A stretch of 64,000 nucleotides of DNA from Dactylosporangium fulvum (GTDB lineage Bacteria > Actinomycetota > Actinomycetes > Mycobacteriales > Micromonosporaceae): NCBI RefSeq assembly GCF_025137375.1, contig NZ_CP073720.1, forward strand, positions 6,658,501 through 6,722,500, read 5' to 3'. The translations under genes and the position numbers were made by a program. The notes under the pieces are model-generated. The model had not been told where the DNA came from. It made no database searches and saw only the letters and a program-made list of their open reading frames with translations. Numbering within the stretch: position 1 is the first letter of the stretch; each line of letters starts with the position of its first letter. This document shows, piece by piece, positions 9,259 through 17,273 of the stretch.

Positions 9259-10965
9259 TCATCGGCGGCCGGTGCCGGCGGCCAGGACCGGCTGCGCCCG
9301 CCAGGCCGCCAGGTCGGTGACGTCAGCCGGTGGGTGTCCACAGAGGACGTAGTGGCGCGGGGTCATCGCCGCATGGCGGCCCGGTAACAGTGCCAGGCAG
9401 CGGCGGTGGACCTCGGCCGGGGTGGCGGGGCCGCCGGGGGCCGCCACCACATAGGCCACCAGGTCCACGCCGTCCACAGCGGAGAACACCCGCGCCACCG
9501 CCGGCGCCAAGGCGTCGTCGAGGAAGCGCTGGACCTCCGCCAGGTCGATCCAGCAGTTGTCGACCAGGAGCCAGCCGGGCGGGCGCTCGATCGGCGGCAG
9601 CGCGACCGCCGCCAGGGTGGCCGCGTGGTCGAGGTCGCCGCCGGCCGCCGCCACGAGGAGCCGTTCGAGGGCGAGCAGCAGCGACCGGGCCTCGTCCGGG
9701 GTCAGCCGGCCGGTGTCGCCGCTCCACACGCGGGCGGCCATCTCGCCGTCGACCTGGCCGAGGTCGAACCGCAGCAGGATGTCGGTCGGCGGCAGGTCGG
9801 CCCACTCGAGCCGGGTCGGCGCGGGGTCGCCCACCGGTGCGGTGCCGGCCGCGTCGAAGCCGCGGGTGTCCACGACGACGCTGTTGAACAGCGGCTCGAA
9901 GCTCGGCGCCACCCCGCGCTCGGCGGCCACCCAGGTCGAGTGCTCGTGCTGGAGGTTGACGTCGTACGCGCCGTTCAGCCCGGCCTGGAGCACGGCGCCG
10001 AAGCACCGGCGCACCAGTTCGTCGAACCCGGTGCCACCGGCCTCGACGGCGACGTAGGTCAACTGGGTGAGCGTCCCGACGTACCGCTTCAGGCTCGACT
10101 CGAACCGGTTGGCGGAGAGCATCACGAACTGGCAGGTGGCGTAGCCGGTGCGCCGGGACAGCACCGCGCAGAGCGCGGCGAGCACGATCGTCGGCCGGCT
10201 CACCTGGGTCCGCGCCGCGATCCGGTCCAGGGCCCGGCTCGCCGCCTCCGACGACATCCCCCACGCGCCGGACCCGGTGGCCGGGGTCACGCGCGGCCGG
10301 GCGTAGGGGTGCACCGGCGCGGTCGCGATGTGCCGGCTCCAGTACCGCAGTGCCTGATCCAGCCGCCGGCGGCGGGACGGCTGCCGCTCCACCGTGGCGC
10401 GGTCCAGCGGCTGCTGCCGGGCGTCGCCGATGATCCGCGCGGCCGGGTCACAGATCATCTCGGCGAACTCGGCGCCGAGGATCGCCAGTGCCTGGAAGTC
10501 GACGACGAGGTGCGAGTACACCGCGACGGCGGTGACGACCGCGCCGTCGCGGACGCCGACGGCCAGCCGCACCGGCGGCTCCGTGGCGACGTCGATCGGC
10601 CGGGCGCGGCCCAGCGCCACGAGACACTCGGCGACCTGTTCCGGCGTGGCGTCGTCGTCGACGCGGTGGACCGCCATGGCGACCTCACCCGCGGAGAGCA
10701 CCCGCTGCGCCCCCGGCACGCCGAGGACGAAGCGGCTGCGGAGCCCCTCGTGCCGGCACAGCAGCACCGCGAAACACTCGATGACATCGGCGACCGCCGT
10801 TCCCGGCGGGATCCCGAAACACTGGTCGAGCACGGCCGCGGGCGCTTGCGGCGCGTCCGTCAGCCACTTCGCGATGTTGCGCTGCCCGACGGTGAGCGGA
10901 CCGGTGGCGGCACGCCATCCCTGGAACCGCACCGGCACCGGATCCAGGTGGGTGAGCTGCACCAT
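9259..10965 (-). CDS. Stand-alone condensation-domain protein (NRPS C-domain or PapA-like)
   Basis: 568 aa from the ATG at 10965, which has a good site (GGGAGGG) 7 nt upstream; the frame is open to 11133 without a better start. Residues ~10-440 resemble a condensation/acyl-CoA-dependent acyltransferase fold: LTVGQRNIAKWL at the start, the active-site region VAVYSHLVVDFQALAILG, then RFDLGQVDGEMAARVWS. The usual HHxxxDG is degenerate here: the first His is Ser and the final Gly is Gln (SHLVVDFQ), leaving one His and the Asp. The C-terminal ~110 residues (WLLVDNCWIDLAEVQRFLDDAL, YVVAAPGGPATPAEVH) look like the end of an adenylation-like or carrier-handling module. No NRPS or PKS partner is in the window, so its product is unknown. 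Confidence 0.72.
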   Translation of the reverse strand: MVQLTHLDPVPVRFQGWRAATGPLTVGQRNIAKWLTDAPQAPAAVLDQCFGIPPGTAVADVIECFAVLLCRHEGLRSRFVLGVPGAQRVLSAGEVAMAVHRVDDDATPEQVAECLVALGRARPIDVATEPPVRLAVGVRDGAVVTAVAVYSHLVVDFQALAILGAEFAEMICDPAARIIGDARQQPLDRATVERQPSRRRRLDQALRYWSRHIATAPVHPYARPRVTPATGSGAWGMSSEAASRALDRIAARTQVSRPTIVLAALCAVLSRRTGYATCQFVMLSANRFESSLKRYVGTLTQLTYVAVEAGGTGFDELVRRCFGAVLQAGLNGAYDVNLQHEHSTWVAAERGVAPSFEPLFNSVVVDTRGFDAAGTAPVGDPAPTRLEWADLPPTDILLRFDLGQVDGEMAARVWSGDTGRLTPDEARSLLLALERLLVAAAGGDLDHAATLAAVALPPIERPPGWLLVDNCWIDLAEVQRFLDDALAPAVARVFSAVDGVDLVAYVVAAPGGPATPAEVHRRCLALLPGRHAAMTPRHYVLCGHPPADVTDLAAWRAQPVLAAGTGRR

Positions 10966-11362
10966 CGGGCCCTCCCGGGCGACGCGACCTGACGCGTCGA
11001 TCCTCCTGGGTGCGCCGGGCCGCTGCCATCGTCGTTCGGTCGGCGCTGCGATGGCCACCCGTACGGTCATTATCGAAACATGGACATTTTTTCTGCGGAG
11101 CGTGAAAGCTTCATCATTCTTTTTCGAAAACAATCCGTTTCCAGAGCAGTACGAGAATGCGATCGCACACCCCCTTTACCGTCCATACTCGATACATGAC
11201 CAGAGAACTGTCGCGGCTGCTCGCCCGGGCCGCCGCCGCGGTGCTGACCGAGGTCACCGGCTTCTTCGTCTTCGCGGAGCGGCACATCGTCGGCGGATCG
11301 ACCGGCTCGGTCAGGCCGAGCCGCCGCGCCTTCGCCGGGGACCGATCGGCGCGGCCCCTTTG
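10966..11362. other. Intergenic region with an AT-rich island
   Basis: A 397-nt gap between the condensation gene and the GNAT gene. Bases ~11070-11160 are strikingly AT-rich for this genome (runs such as ACATTTTTTCTG and TTCTTTTTCGAAAACAA), the most likely place for the promoter of the condensation gene on the minus strand. A short plus-strand frame (11196-11417, starting MTRELSRLLARAAAAVLTEV) is open through here but has no ribosome site and runs into the GNAT gene; I do not call it a gene. Confidence 0.5.
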
Positions 11363-11758
11363 TCACAACGCGATGAGACCGGCCCGCGTCGGGCTGAAGC
11401 CGCACGCCTCCAGGTAGAAGGACCGCAGGTGGTCCTCGAAGTCGACGTGGAGCCACCCGCAACCGGCCGCCCGGGCCCCGTCGGCGGCGACCGCGACCAG
11501 GCGGGCGCCGACGCCCTGCCGCCGGGCGCTCCGCGCGACGACGGTGTCCAGGACGAAGGCGTGGACCGCACCGTCCCAGGCGACGTTGACGAAGCCGGCG
11601 AGCGCACCGTCCGCGCGGGCGCAGACCCACCCGAGGCTGTGCCGGTTGACCCGCCCCCACCAGTCCTCGGCCGACGGCGCGTGACCGAAACCTTCCGCAT
11701 GCAGGAGGTTGAGCTCGGTGTTGCCGAAGCGGCCGCGCCACTCGTAGGTGATCGTCAC
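11363..11758 (-). CDS. GNAT-family N-acetyltransferase
   Basis: 131 aa. The start is the GTG at 11758: it is preceded at exactly 7 nt by a TAGAGT box (11771-11766), and homologous proteins of this type begin with a similar TITYEW segment. The acetyl-CoA loop is RSARRQGVGARLVAVAAD (R-x-x-G-x-G), flanked by LGWVCARADGALAGFVNVAWDG and the C-terminal FYLEACGFSPTRAGLIAL. It acetylates an unknown small amine or protein. The longer open frame upstream runs through an inverted repeat and is unlikely to be translated. It is probably monocistronic. Confidence 0.85.
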   Translation of the reverse strand: MTITYEWRGRFGNTELNLLHAEGFGHAPSAEDWWGRVNRHSLGWVCARADGALAGFVNVAWDGAVHAFVLDTVVARSARRQGVGARLVAVAADGARAAGCGWLHVDFEDHLRSFYLEACGFSPTRAGLIAL

Positions 11759-11773
11759 CGGGCCGACTCTAGG

Positions 11774-11832
11774 GTGCGTATCAAAGTGGGGACCGGGCTG
11801 CACCTCACCTCGGCCCCACTTTGGATACGCAC
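11774..11832. repeat. Imperfect intergenic hairpin
   Basis: Arms GTGCGTATCAAAGTGGGG (11774-11791) and its near-complement at 11814-11832, with one extra base on the right, separated by 22 nt. It abuts the GNAT promoter. It is the first of several unrelated hairpins packed into 11.77-12.14 kb. Confidence 0.75.
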
Positions 11833-11853
11833 CCAAGTCCTGGACGGCGAATT

Positions 11854-11907
11854 TCACGATCATGGAACTTTCGCGGGCCCCCGGCCCCTCGAAAGTTCCA
11901 CGATCAT
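11854..11907. repeat. Intergenic hairpin of the GATCATG type
   Basis: GGAACTTTCG and CGAAAGTTCC arms around a GC-rich loop, with CACGATCAT-like sequence outside both arms. This outer GATCATG signature recurs at other hairpins in the window (18.3, 32.3, 52.6-52.9 kb), suggesting a REP-like family. Confidence 0.65.
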
Positions 11908-11978
11908 GGCGCGCGGGGCCGACGGCGGGACGGCGGCCGGGTCCGCTCACAGATCAAGGGGAACTTTGTGTTGCCTGG

Positions 11979-12137
11979 GAGCCTGTTGCGTAATTCGCTG
12001 GGACAGCGTTGGCGGCCCAACTACGCGCCGATCTTGGAGTTGTGGCGCCATGAACCTCCGAATTTGTCCGGATTTGTCAAGCACCACAACTCCAAGATCG
12101 GCGCGGTTGTCGGGGTTGACGCGCGAGGGACCGAATT
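11979..12137 (+). mobile_element. MITE-like element, copy A (right end truncated, inverted orientation)
   Basis: The left terminal repeat GCCTGTTGCGTAATTCGC follows CCTGG at 11974-11978. The inner palindrome has two perfect 22-bp arms at 12024-12045 and 12084-12105. The sequence then matches the other copies up to about 12137 and stops before the second terminal repeat. Relative to the copies at 32.5 and 52.7 kb the body is reversed. The left flank (GATCAAGGGGAACTTTG) belongs to the same target-hairpin family as the copy at 32.4 kb. Any small protein predicted here (MNLRICPDLSS...) is an artefact that recurs in every copy. Confidence 0.85.
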
Positions 12138-12427
12138 TCAGCTCGAACCCGGTGCGGCCGAACAGGAACGCGGGGCCGCGCCGGGCCAGGGCGACCTCCC
12201 GGCCGGCGAGCGGCTCACCGGCGGCACGGTGCGACCCACGGAGCCGGAGGGGCATCGCCCCCACCCTGCCAGGGCTACGGTCAGCCCGGGTGCCGCACCG
12301 TGTGGACCGCACGACCCCGGTCGCCGGCACGTCGACCCACCACAGCGTGCCCGTGCGGGCGTCCCAGCTCGGCCTGTCCCGGGAACGCGACCTCGACGTC
12401 CACCCGATCTCCCTTACACTCCGCGTC

Positions 12428-13114
12428 ATGGAGTTCGCCAAGCTGCAGCGGACCTCCGCGGCATCCGACGCCGTTCGCAGCATCCAGGAGATGATCGTCG
12501 CCGGCAAACTGGCGCCGGGTCAGCGACTGCCTCCGGAGCGTGAGCTGAGCGAGATGCTCGGCATCAGCCGGCCGACGCTGCGCGAGACGATCCGGTCGCT
12601 GGTGAGCATGAACATCCTGGAGAGCCGGCACGGCGCGGGCACGTTCGTCGCGTCGCTCGACACGGCGACGCTGCTGGAGCCGCTGCAGTTCGTGATGGCG
12701 CTCAACAACCCCCTCGACAACCGCGGCCTGGCCGAGCTGTTCGAGGCGCGGCTGGTGCTGGAGCCGACGCTGGCCGCGTTCGCCGCCGAGCGGGCCACGG
12801 ACGCGCAGGTGGCCGAGTTGCGGGAGGCCGTGGCGGACGGCGACGCCGTGCGGGCGGACGTGACCGTGCACCGGGTCGTCGCCGCGGCGGCCGGCAACGC
12901 CCTGCTGTCCACGATGCTCGAGACCCTCGCCACGCTGGGCCGCTTCAGCCGCGAGTTCACCTCCGCCGGGCCGGGGGTGCTGCGCAGGACCTCGGCCGAC
13001 CTCGACGCGATCGTGTCGGCGATCGAGCGCCGCGACCCGGACGGTGCCCGGGAGGCGATGACCACGCACCTGAACCGGATCGCGGCAGCGGCCCGCCGGG
13101 ACCGGCGGCAGTGA
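12428..13114 (+). CDS. GntR/FadR-family transcriptional regulator
   Basis: 228 aa. The ATG at 12428 is preceded at 7 nt by TACACT (12415-12420) with no Shine-Dalgarno, so leaderless. The N-terminal winged helix (MIVAGKLAPGQRLPPEREL, MLGISRPTLRETIRSL, ILESRHGAGTFV) is followed by an all-helical FCD ligand domain (FEARLVLEPTLAAFAAERA, VHRVVAAAAGNALL). FadR-type proteins respond to carboxylic-acid metabolites. It lies 69 nt upstream of, and in line with, the FAH-family hydrolase gene, which has its own promoter in the gap, so it most likely controls that gene. Confidence 0.9.
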   Translation: MEFAKLQRTSAASDAVRSIQEMIVAGKLAPGQRLPPERELSEMLGISRPTLRETIRSLVSMNILESRHGAGTFVASLDTATLLEPLQFVMALNNPLDNRGLAELFEARLVLEPTLAAFAAERATDAQVAELREAVADGDAVRADVTVHRVVAAAAGNALLSTMLETLATLGRFSREFTSAGPGVLRRTSADLDAIVSAIERRDPDGAREAMTTHLNRIAAAARRDRRQ

Positions 13115-13119
13115 TTGGC

Positions 13120-13149
13120 TTGACCACTTGGCCTCTTAGCCGCTAGCGT
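13120..13149 (+). promoter_or_regulatory. Promoter of the FAH-family gene
   Basis: TTGACC at 13120-13125, an 18-nt spacer and TAGCGT at 13144-13149, about 34 nt before the ATG at 13184. The spacer holds ACTTGGCCTCTTAGCC, a plausible place for the neighbouring GntR protein to bind, but I see no clear palindrome. Confidence 0.6.
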
Positions 13150-13183
13150 CGTGCACCGCCGATACACAGGAAAGGACCGCCTG

Positions 13184-14026
13184 ATGAGACTCGTCCGCCT
13201 GGGAGCGCCCGGATCAGAACGCCCCGCCGTGCTGGCCGACGACGACACCGCCCACGACCTCAGCGGCCTCACGGCCGACATCGACGGCGCGTTCCTCGCC
13301 GGTGACGGCATCGGCCGGGCCCGGGCCGCGCTCGAGGCCGGCGAGCTGCCCCGGCTCGACGCCGCGGGCCTGCGGGTCGGCGCGCCGATCGCCCGGCCGG
13401 GCAAGGTGGTCTGCATCGGGCTCAACTACGCCCGGCACGCGGCCGAGTCCGGCGCCCAGCCGCCCGCCGAGCCGGTGGTGTTCATGAAGGCCGCGGACAC
13501 CGTCGTGGGCCCGGACGACGAGGTGCGCATCCCGCGCAACAGCGTCAAGACCGACTACGAGGTCGAGCTCGCCGTCGTCATCGGCCGCGAGGCGCGCTAC
13601 CTGGACAGCCCGGCCGAGTCGGCGGCGCGCATCGCCGGTTACGCGGTCAGCAACGACGTCTCCGAGCGCGAGTTCCAGCTGGAGCGGGGCGGCCAGTGGG
13701 ACAAGGGCAAGAGCTGCGAGACGTTCAACCCGCTGGGCCCGTGGCTCGTCCCGGCCGCCGGGATCGACGTGCCGGGCCTGCGCCTCCAGTCGTGGGTCAA
13801 CGGCGAGGCCCGGCAGGACGAGACGGCCGGGGACATGATCTTCGACGTGCCGCACCTGATCTGGTACCTCAGCCAGTTCATGGTGCTCTATCCGGGTGAC
13901 GTCGTGAACACGGGCACCCCGGCCGGAGTGGCGATGGGCCTGCCGGGCCAGCCGTACCTGCGCGCCGGCGACGTGATGGAGCTGTCGATCAGCGGCCTCG
14001 GCCGCCAGCGCCAGGTGTGCATCTGA
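13184..14026 (+). CDS. Fumarylacetoacetate hydrolase (FAH) family protein
   Basis: 280 aa from the ATG at 13184, preceded by AGGAAAGGA; an in-frame upstream ATG at 13151 lacks a site. The FAH fold is clear: GKVVCIGLNYARHAAESG, VVFMKAADTVVG, the metal-binding Glu in TDYEVELAVVIG, then NDVSEREFQ and GKSCETFNPLGPW, ending with NTGTPAGVAMGL. Members hydrate, isomerise or decarboxylate acylpyruvate-type compounds at the end of aromatic or sugar-acid catabolism. With the amidohydrolase and aldolase encoded convergently it may form one degradative pathway. The exact substrate is not predictable. Confidence 0.9.
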   Translation: MRLVRLGAPGSERPAVLADDDTAHDLSGLTADIDGAFLAGDGIGRARAALEAGELPRLDAAGLRVGAPIARPGKVVCIGLNYARHAAESGAQPPAEPVVFMKAADTVVGPDDEVRIPRNSVKTDYEVELAVVIGREARYLDSPAESAARIAGYAVSNDVSEREFQLERGGQWDKGKSCETFNPLGPWLVPAAGIDVPGLRLQSWVNGEARQDETAGDMIFDVPHLIWYLSQFMVLYPGDVVNTGTPAGVAMGLPGQPYLRAGDVMELSISGLGRQRQVCI

Positions 14027-14083
14027 CTACTCTGGGCCGGGCTGCCAATGCAGTCCCACAGCCCTGCCAGATCGGACGACCGG

Positions 14084-14114
14084 CCCGCCGCCGCACCGTG
14101 GGCACGGCGGCGGG
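14084..14114. terminator. Hairpin between convergent genes
   Basis: CCCGCCGCCG (14084-14093) and CGGCGGCGGG (14105-14114) around an 11-nt loop, after the FAH gene stop. Likely intrinsic terminator. Confidence 0.7.
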
Positions 14115-14129
14115 TCGGTCGGCGATCCA

Positions 14130-14160
14130 GCACGTTCACACCGTAGCGGTGTGAGCGTGC
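14130..14160. terminator. Second hairpin between convergent genes
   Basis: Arms GCACGTTCACACCG and CGGTGTGAGCGTGC with one mismatch and a 3-nt loop (TAG). It could terminate transcription from either side. It is followed on the right by an AT-rich stretch (~14215-14258) before the convergent regulator's stop. Confidence 0.65.
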
Positions 14161-14254
14161 GGGCCAGGCCAGGCGGCTTCGTCGTACGACATCGTCATGG
14201 ATCGACGTAAGAGCGAATTTTCCAATAGGATTTGCGTCAGGTACCGACAAAAAA

Positions 14255-15031
14255 TCAAACGTCGCGAACGGCGTCCCGGACCAGCGAGAGGTCGATCGCG
14301 GCATCGGGGACGGCGGGCTTCGGGTTGCGTTGCACGGAGGCCAGGTGCTCCGCGGCGAGGCGGTGCACGGCCTCGGCCTCACCCGCCTCGATCAGCGCCA
14401 GGATCCGGCCGTGCACCTCACCGGACTCCCGCCGTTGGCGCAGCGGCACCCCCGTGGTCTCCCGGACCCGGGTCGCCCAGTCCTGCTCGTGGCTGGACCA
14501 CAGCGCTTCCAGCGCACCGGCGAGCACGATGAGCGGCTCGTTGCCGCACAGGCCCACCAGCGCCTCGTGGAAGCGCCGGGACACCGCGACGGCCCCGACC
14601 AGGTCGTCGATGCGGTCGAGGTACTCGTGGTGCAGCTCCCGCAGGTGCGGCACCACCGTGCGCCGGCGGTCGCGCCGGGCGGCGCACAGCGCGGCGCAGG
14701 CGGGCTCGACCTGGCGCAGCGCGACGGCCACGTCGCCGATCCCGCTGCGTTGTGCGGCGAGGACGAGGCCGAGGTTGTAGGCGAGGTTCGCCGGGGACGG
14801 CCGGTGCACGATGGCACCACCCAGCCGTCCCCGGCGGACCGTGATCAGCCCCTCCGCCTCGAGGATCCGCATCGCCTCGCGGAACGTCGGCATGCTCACC
14901 GGATAGTTGCGGATCAGCTCCTCGGACTTCGGCAGTGGGTCGCCGTCCTGGAAGTCGCCGCGGATGATCCGGCCGCGGATGTGGTCGGCCACCTGCTCCG
15001 CGAGCCGATGGACTCGCACCTGGGGCTCCAC
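14255..15031 (-). CDS. GntR/FadR-family regulator of the amidohydrolase operon
   Basis: 258 aa. Winged HTH at residues 10-75 (VADHIRGRIIRGDFQDGD, YPVSMPTFREAMRIL, ITVRRGRLGGAIV) and an FCD domain with metal-ligand-type residues (LRQVEPACAALCA, RRFHEALVGLCGNEPL, VHGRILALIEAGEAE). It is the last gene of a minus-strand operon after the class II aldolase and amidohydrolase, with a 10-nt gap to the latter. It probably feeds back on that operon through a site in the AT-rich region upstream of 17105. It is only distantly similar to the other GntR protein in the window. Confidence 0.9.
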   Translation of the reverse strand: MEPQVRVHRLAEQVADHIRGRIIRGDFQDGDPLPKSEELIRNYPVSMPTFREAMRILEAEGLITVRRGRLGGAIVHRPSPANLAYNLGLVLAAQRSGIGDVAVALRQVEPACAALCAARRDRRRTVVPHLRELHHEYLDRIDDLVGAVAVSRRFHEALVGLCGNEPLIVLAGALEALWSSHEQDWATRVRETTGVPLRQRRESGEVHGRILALIEAGEAEAVHRLAAEHLASVQRNPKPAVPDAAIDLSLVRDAVRDV

Positions 15032-15041
15032 GCTCCCGAGC

Positions 15042-16292
15042 CTAGTAGGCGTCCGGGTTCTCCTGCACTGCGGCCGGAACCGGATGCCGATAGACCCGTG
15101 AGGCGTTCTCCCACGTCATCTTGCGCACGTCCGCCTCCGGCAGGCCGCCGATCTCCTCGTCGATGACCTTCTGGGTGTACGGCCAGGTCGAGTCGCAGTG
15201 CGGGTAGTCCTGCTCGAGGAAGATGTGGTCGACGCCGATGACGTCGCGCAGGGCGAACGACGACGGGTCCTCGACCGCGCAGAAGTAGAAGTTGCGCAGC
15301 AGCACCTCGGCCGGCGTCAGGTCGATGCCCTTCCAGGTGCCGTACATCTCGTGGTAGCTCAGCATGTGGTTGAGCCGGTCGACCAGGCCCGGCACCCAGC
15401 CGATGCCGCCCTCGGACAGCACGATCTTGATGTCCGGGAACCGCACCGGGATCCGCGAGTAGAGCCAGTCCACCGCGGAGAACATCGAATAGCCGAAGAA
15501 CAGCACGCCGACCACGTCCGGCGGGGCGTCCTCGGCGGTCGACGGCGACGTGCCGGACGACCCGATGTGCAGGTTGATGACCGTGCCGGTCTCCGCGCAG
15601 GCGCGCATGATCGGGTCCCAGTGCCCGGTGTGCAGCGACGGCAGGCCGAGCATGTGCGGCGCCTCGGTGAAGGTGACCGCCTTGAAGCCGCGCTCGGCGT
15701 TGCGGTAGATCTCCTTGGCGCCGACCTCCGGATCCAGGAAGTACGGCAGCTGGCAGGGAATCATCCGGTCGGGGTAGGCACCCGACCACGCCTCGATGTT
15801 CCAGTCGTTCCAGGCGCGCGTGGCGGCCAGAGCCAGCTCAGGGTCCTGTGTGGACAGTTGCAGGCGCTGACCGGCGAAGCCCGGCAGGAACGACGGGAAG
15901 CACAGCGAGGCGTAGACGCCGCTGAGGTCCATGTCCTTGATGCGCTCGTGGATGTCCCACGAGCCGCGGCGCATGTCGTCGAAGCGGCTCGGCTCCATAC
16001 TGTACTCGTCGACCGGCCGCCCGACGACGGCGTTGAAGCCGACGTTCGGGAACTCCTTGCCGTCGTACATCCAGACGTGGCTGCCGTCCTTCTCGACGAC
16101 CCGCGGCGTCTGCTCGGCGTACTTCGCCGGCATCCGCCCCTCGAACGCGTCGGGCGGCTCGACGATGTGGTCGTCGACGGAGATGAAGGTGTACTTGCGT
16201 TCCTGGCGGGGCGGGTCCGGCAGGAACGTCACCTTCGTCCGGTCGGCGGTGGTGAACGCGGTATTTTTCAGTAGCTCGTCGATCGATGCCAT
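15042..16292 (-). CDS. Amidohydrolase-2 family metal-dependent hydrolase/decarboxylase
   Basis: 416 aa. It has the features of the ACMSD/gamma-resorcylate-decarboxylase-like branch: N-terminal metal site VDDHIVEPPDAF, the mid-protein histidine in INLHIGSSG, and the late acidic site FLEQDYPHCDSTWP. An actinobacterial insert (MYDGKEFPNVGFNAVVGRP) precedes the barrel core. Such enzymes decarboxylate or hydrolyse carboxylated aromatic or heterocyclic intermediates using one divalent metal. It sits 12 nt downstream of the class II aldolase gene and 10 nt upstream of a FadR regulator, so the three are co-transcribed. The substrate is unknown. Confidence 0.88.
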   Translation of the reverse strand: MASIDELLKNTAFTTADRTKVTFLPDPPRQERKYTFISVDDHIVEPPDAFEGRMPAKYAEQTPRVVEKDGSHVWMYDGKEFPNVGFNAVVGRPVDEYSMEPSRFDDMRRGSWDIHERIKDMDLSGVYASLCFPSFLPGFAGQRLQLSTQDPELALAATRAWNDWNIEAWSGAYPDRMIPCQLPYFLDPEVGAKEIYRNAERGFKAVTFTEAPHMLGLPSLHTGHWDPIMRACAETGTVINLHIGSSGTSPSTAEDAPPDVVGVLFFGYSMFSAVDWLYSRIPVRFPDIKIVLSEGGIGWVPGLVDRLNHMLSYHEMYGTWKGIDLTPAEVLLRNFYFCAVEDPSSFALRDVIGVDHIFLEQDYPHCDSTWPYTQKVIDEEIGGLPEADVRKMTWENASRVYRHPVPAAVQENPDAY

Positions 16293-16304
16293 GGGGTGTC
16301 TCCC

Positions 16305-17105
16305 TCAGTCGAGCACTTCGGGTTCGCGGCGCAACAGGGCGCGCACCGCGCCGGCCCAGAACACGTCAGAGCCCCGCTCCAGCAGCGACTGCTTCATGCC
16401 GTGCCGCAGCCCGGGCGCGATGGCCAGGGGGTCGCGACCGAGCAGCATGACGTCGTAGGCGAGGCGGCAGGCCCGGTCGATGCTCGCCGAGCGGTACGTC
16501 GCCTCCTGGATCGTCGGGGCGGTGACAATGATGCCGTGGCTGGCCAGGATGACCACGGACTTGTCGCCGATGCGGCGGGCAAGGTCAGCGCCGAGCTCCG
16601 CGTCGTCGACCTCACCGGTGTACTCGTGCACGAACGCCAGGTCACCATCGAACATGGACCCGGTCTGGTGCACGATCTCGGGCAGCACTCCGATGGCTGC
16701 CAGCACGGTGACGTAGTAGGGATGGTTGTGCACGACCACCCGGGCGTCTGGCCGGGCGCGGTGCAGTTCGGTGTGGATGTGGAACGCCGGGGTGACGTCC
16801 CAGCGGCCCTCGACGACGGCGCCGTCCCGGTCGACGACGCAGAGGTCGGAGGCGCTGACCTCTTCCCACCACAGGCCCCAAGGGTTGATCCACATGGCGC
16901 CGGAGTCGTCCTTGACCATCGTGATGTGGCCGGCGATGTTCTCACTGAACCCGCTGTGCGCCAGGATGCGGAACGCACAGGCGAGCGCCTGCCGGTCGTC
17001 GAGGTCGACGCCGATCGGCGGGGTGACGCGGGGCGACCAAACGGCGGCGCCCCCTTGCTTGACCTGCTGTTCGACGGTGGTGCCAGGTGCTACGGTGCCG
17101 CTCAC
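16305..17105 (-). CDS. Class II aldolase/adducin family protein
   Basis: 266 aa from a GTG at 17105 with an excellent site (GGAGGT, 5 nt away). The zinc site is visible as HIHTELHRARPD plus VVVHNHPYYVT, with a third histidine in ILASHGIIV; the catalytic-acid region is SENIAGHITMVKD. Family members cleave sugar phosphates (fuculose or ribulose phosphate) or act as decarboxylases or dehydratases. With an amidohydrolase and a FAH-type enzyme beside it, an aromatic or branched-acid pathway is more likely than sugar metabolism (inference). It heads the minus-strand operon; the AT-rich sequence 17110-17145 upstream should hold the promoter. Confidence 0.88.
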   Translation of the reverse strand: MSGTVAPGTTVEQQVKQGGAAVWSPRVTPPIGVDLDDRQALACAFRILAHSGFSENIAGHITMVKDDSGAMWINPWGLWWEEVSASDLCVVDRDGAVVEGRWDVTPAFHIHTELHRARPDARVVVHNHPYYVTVLAAIGVLPEIVHQTGSMFDGDLAFVHEYTGEVDDAELGADLARRIGDKSVVILASHGIIVTAPTIQEATYRSASIDRACRLAYDVMLLGRDPLAIAPGLRHGMKQSLLERGSDVFWAGAVRALLRREPEVLD

Positions 17106-17273
17106 AGCTCACCTCCGTAGAGACTTAATGTTTTAGAAGATTACGGAGACGCGGCGGCAAAATCAAGCAATCGCTTGGTTGGCCTTCGGCCCGGTTCGGC
17201 CGCCCTCCGCAACGACCACCCGGGCACCGACCCCTTCAGCCGCCCGACAACGAACCGGACACGCCGGTCCCGC

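Noticed and set aside
11196-11417. 73-codon plus-strand frame upstream of the GNAT gene
   Set aside because: No ribosome site or convincing promoter, and it overlaps the GNAT coding region on the other strand.
12052-12200. Small conserved protein beginning MNLRICP at the repeat copies
   Set aside because: It exists only because the same non-coding element is present three times; stops and ends vary with the flanks.
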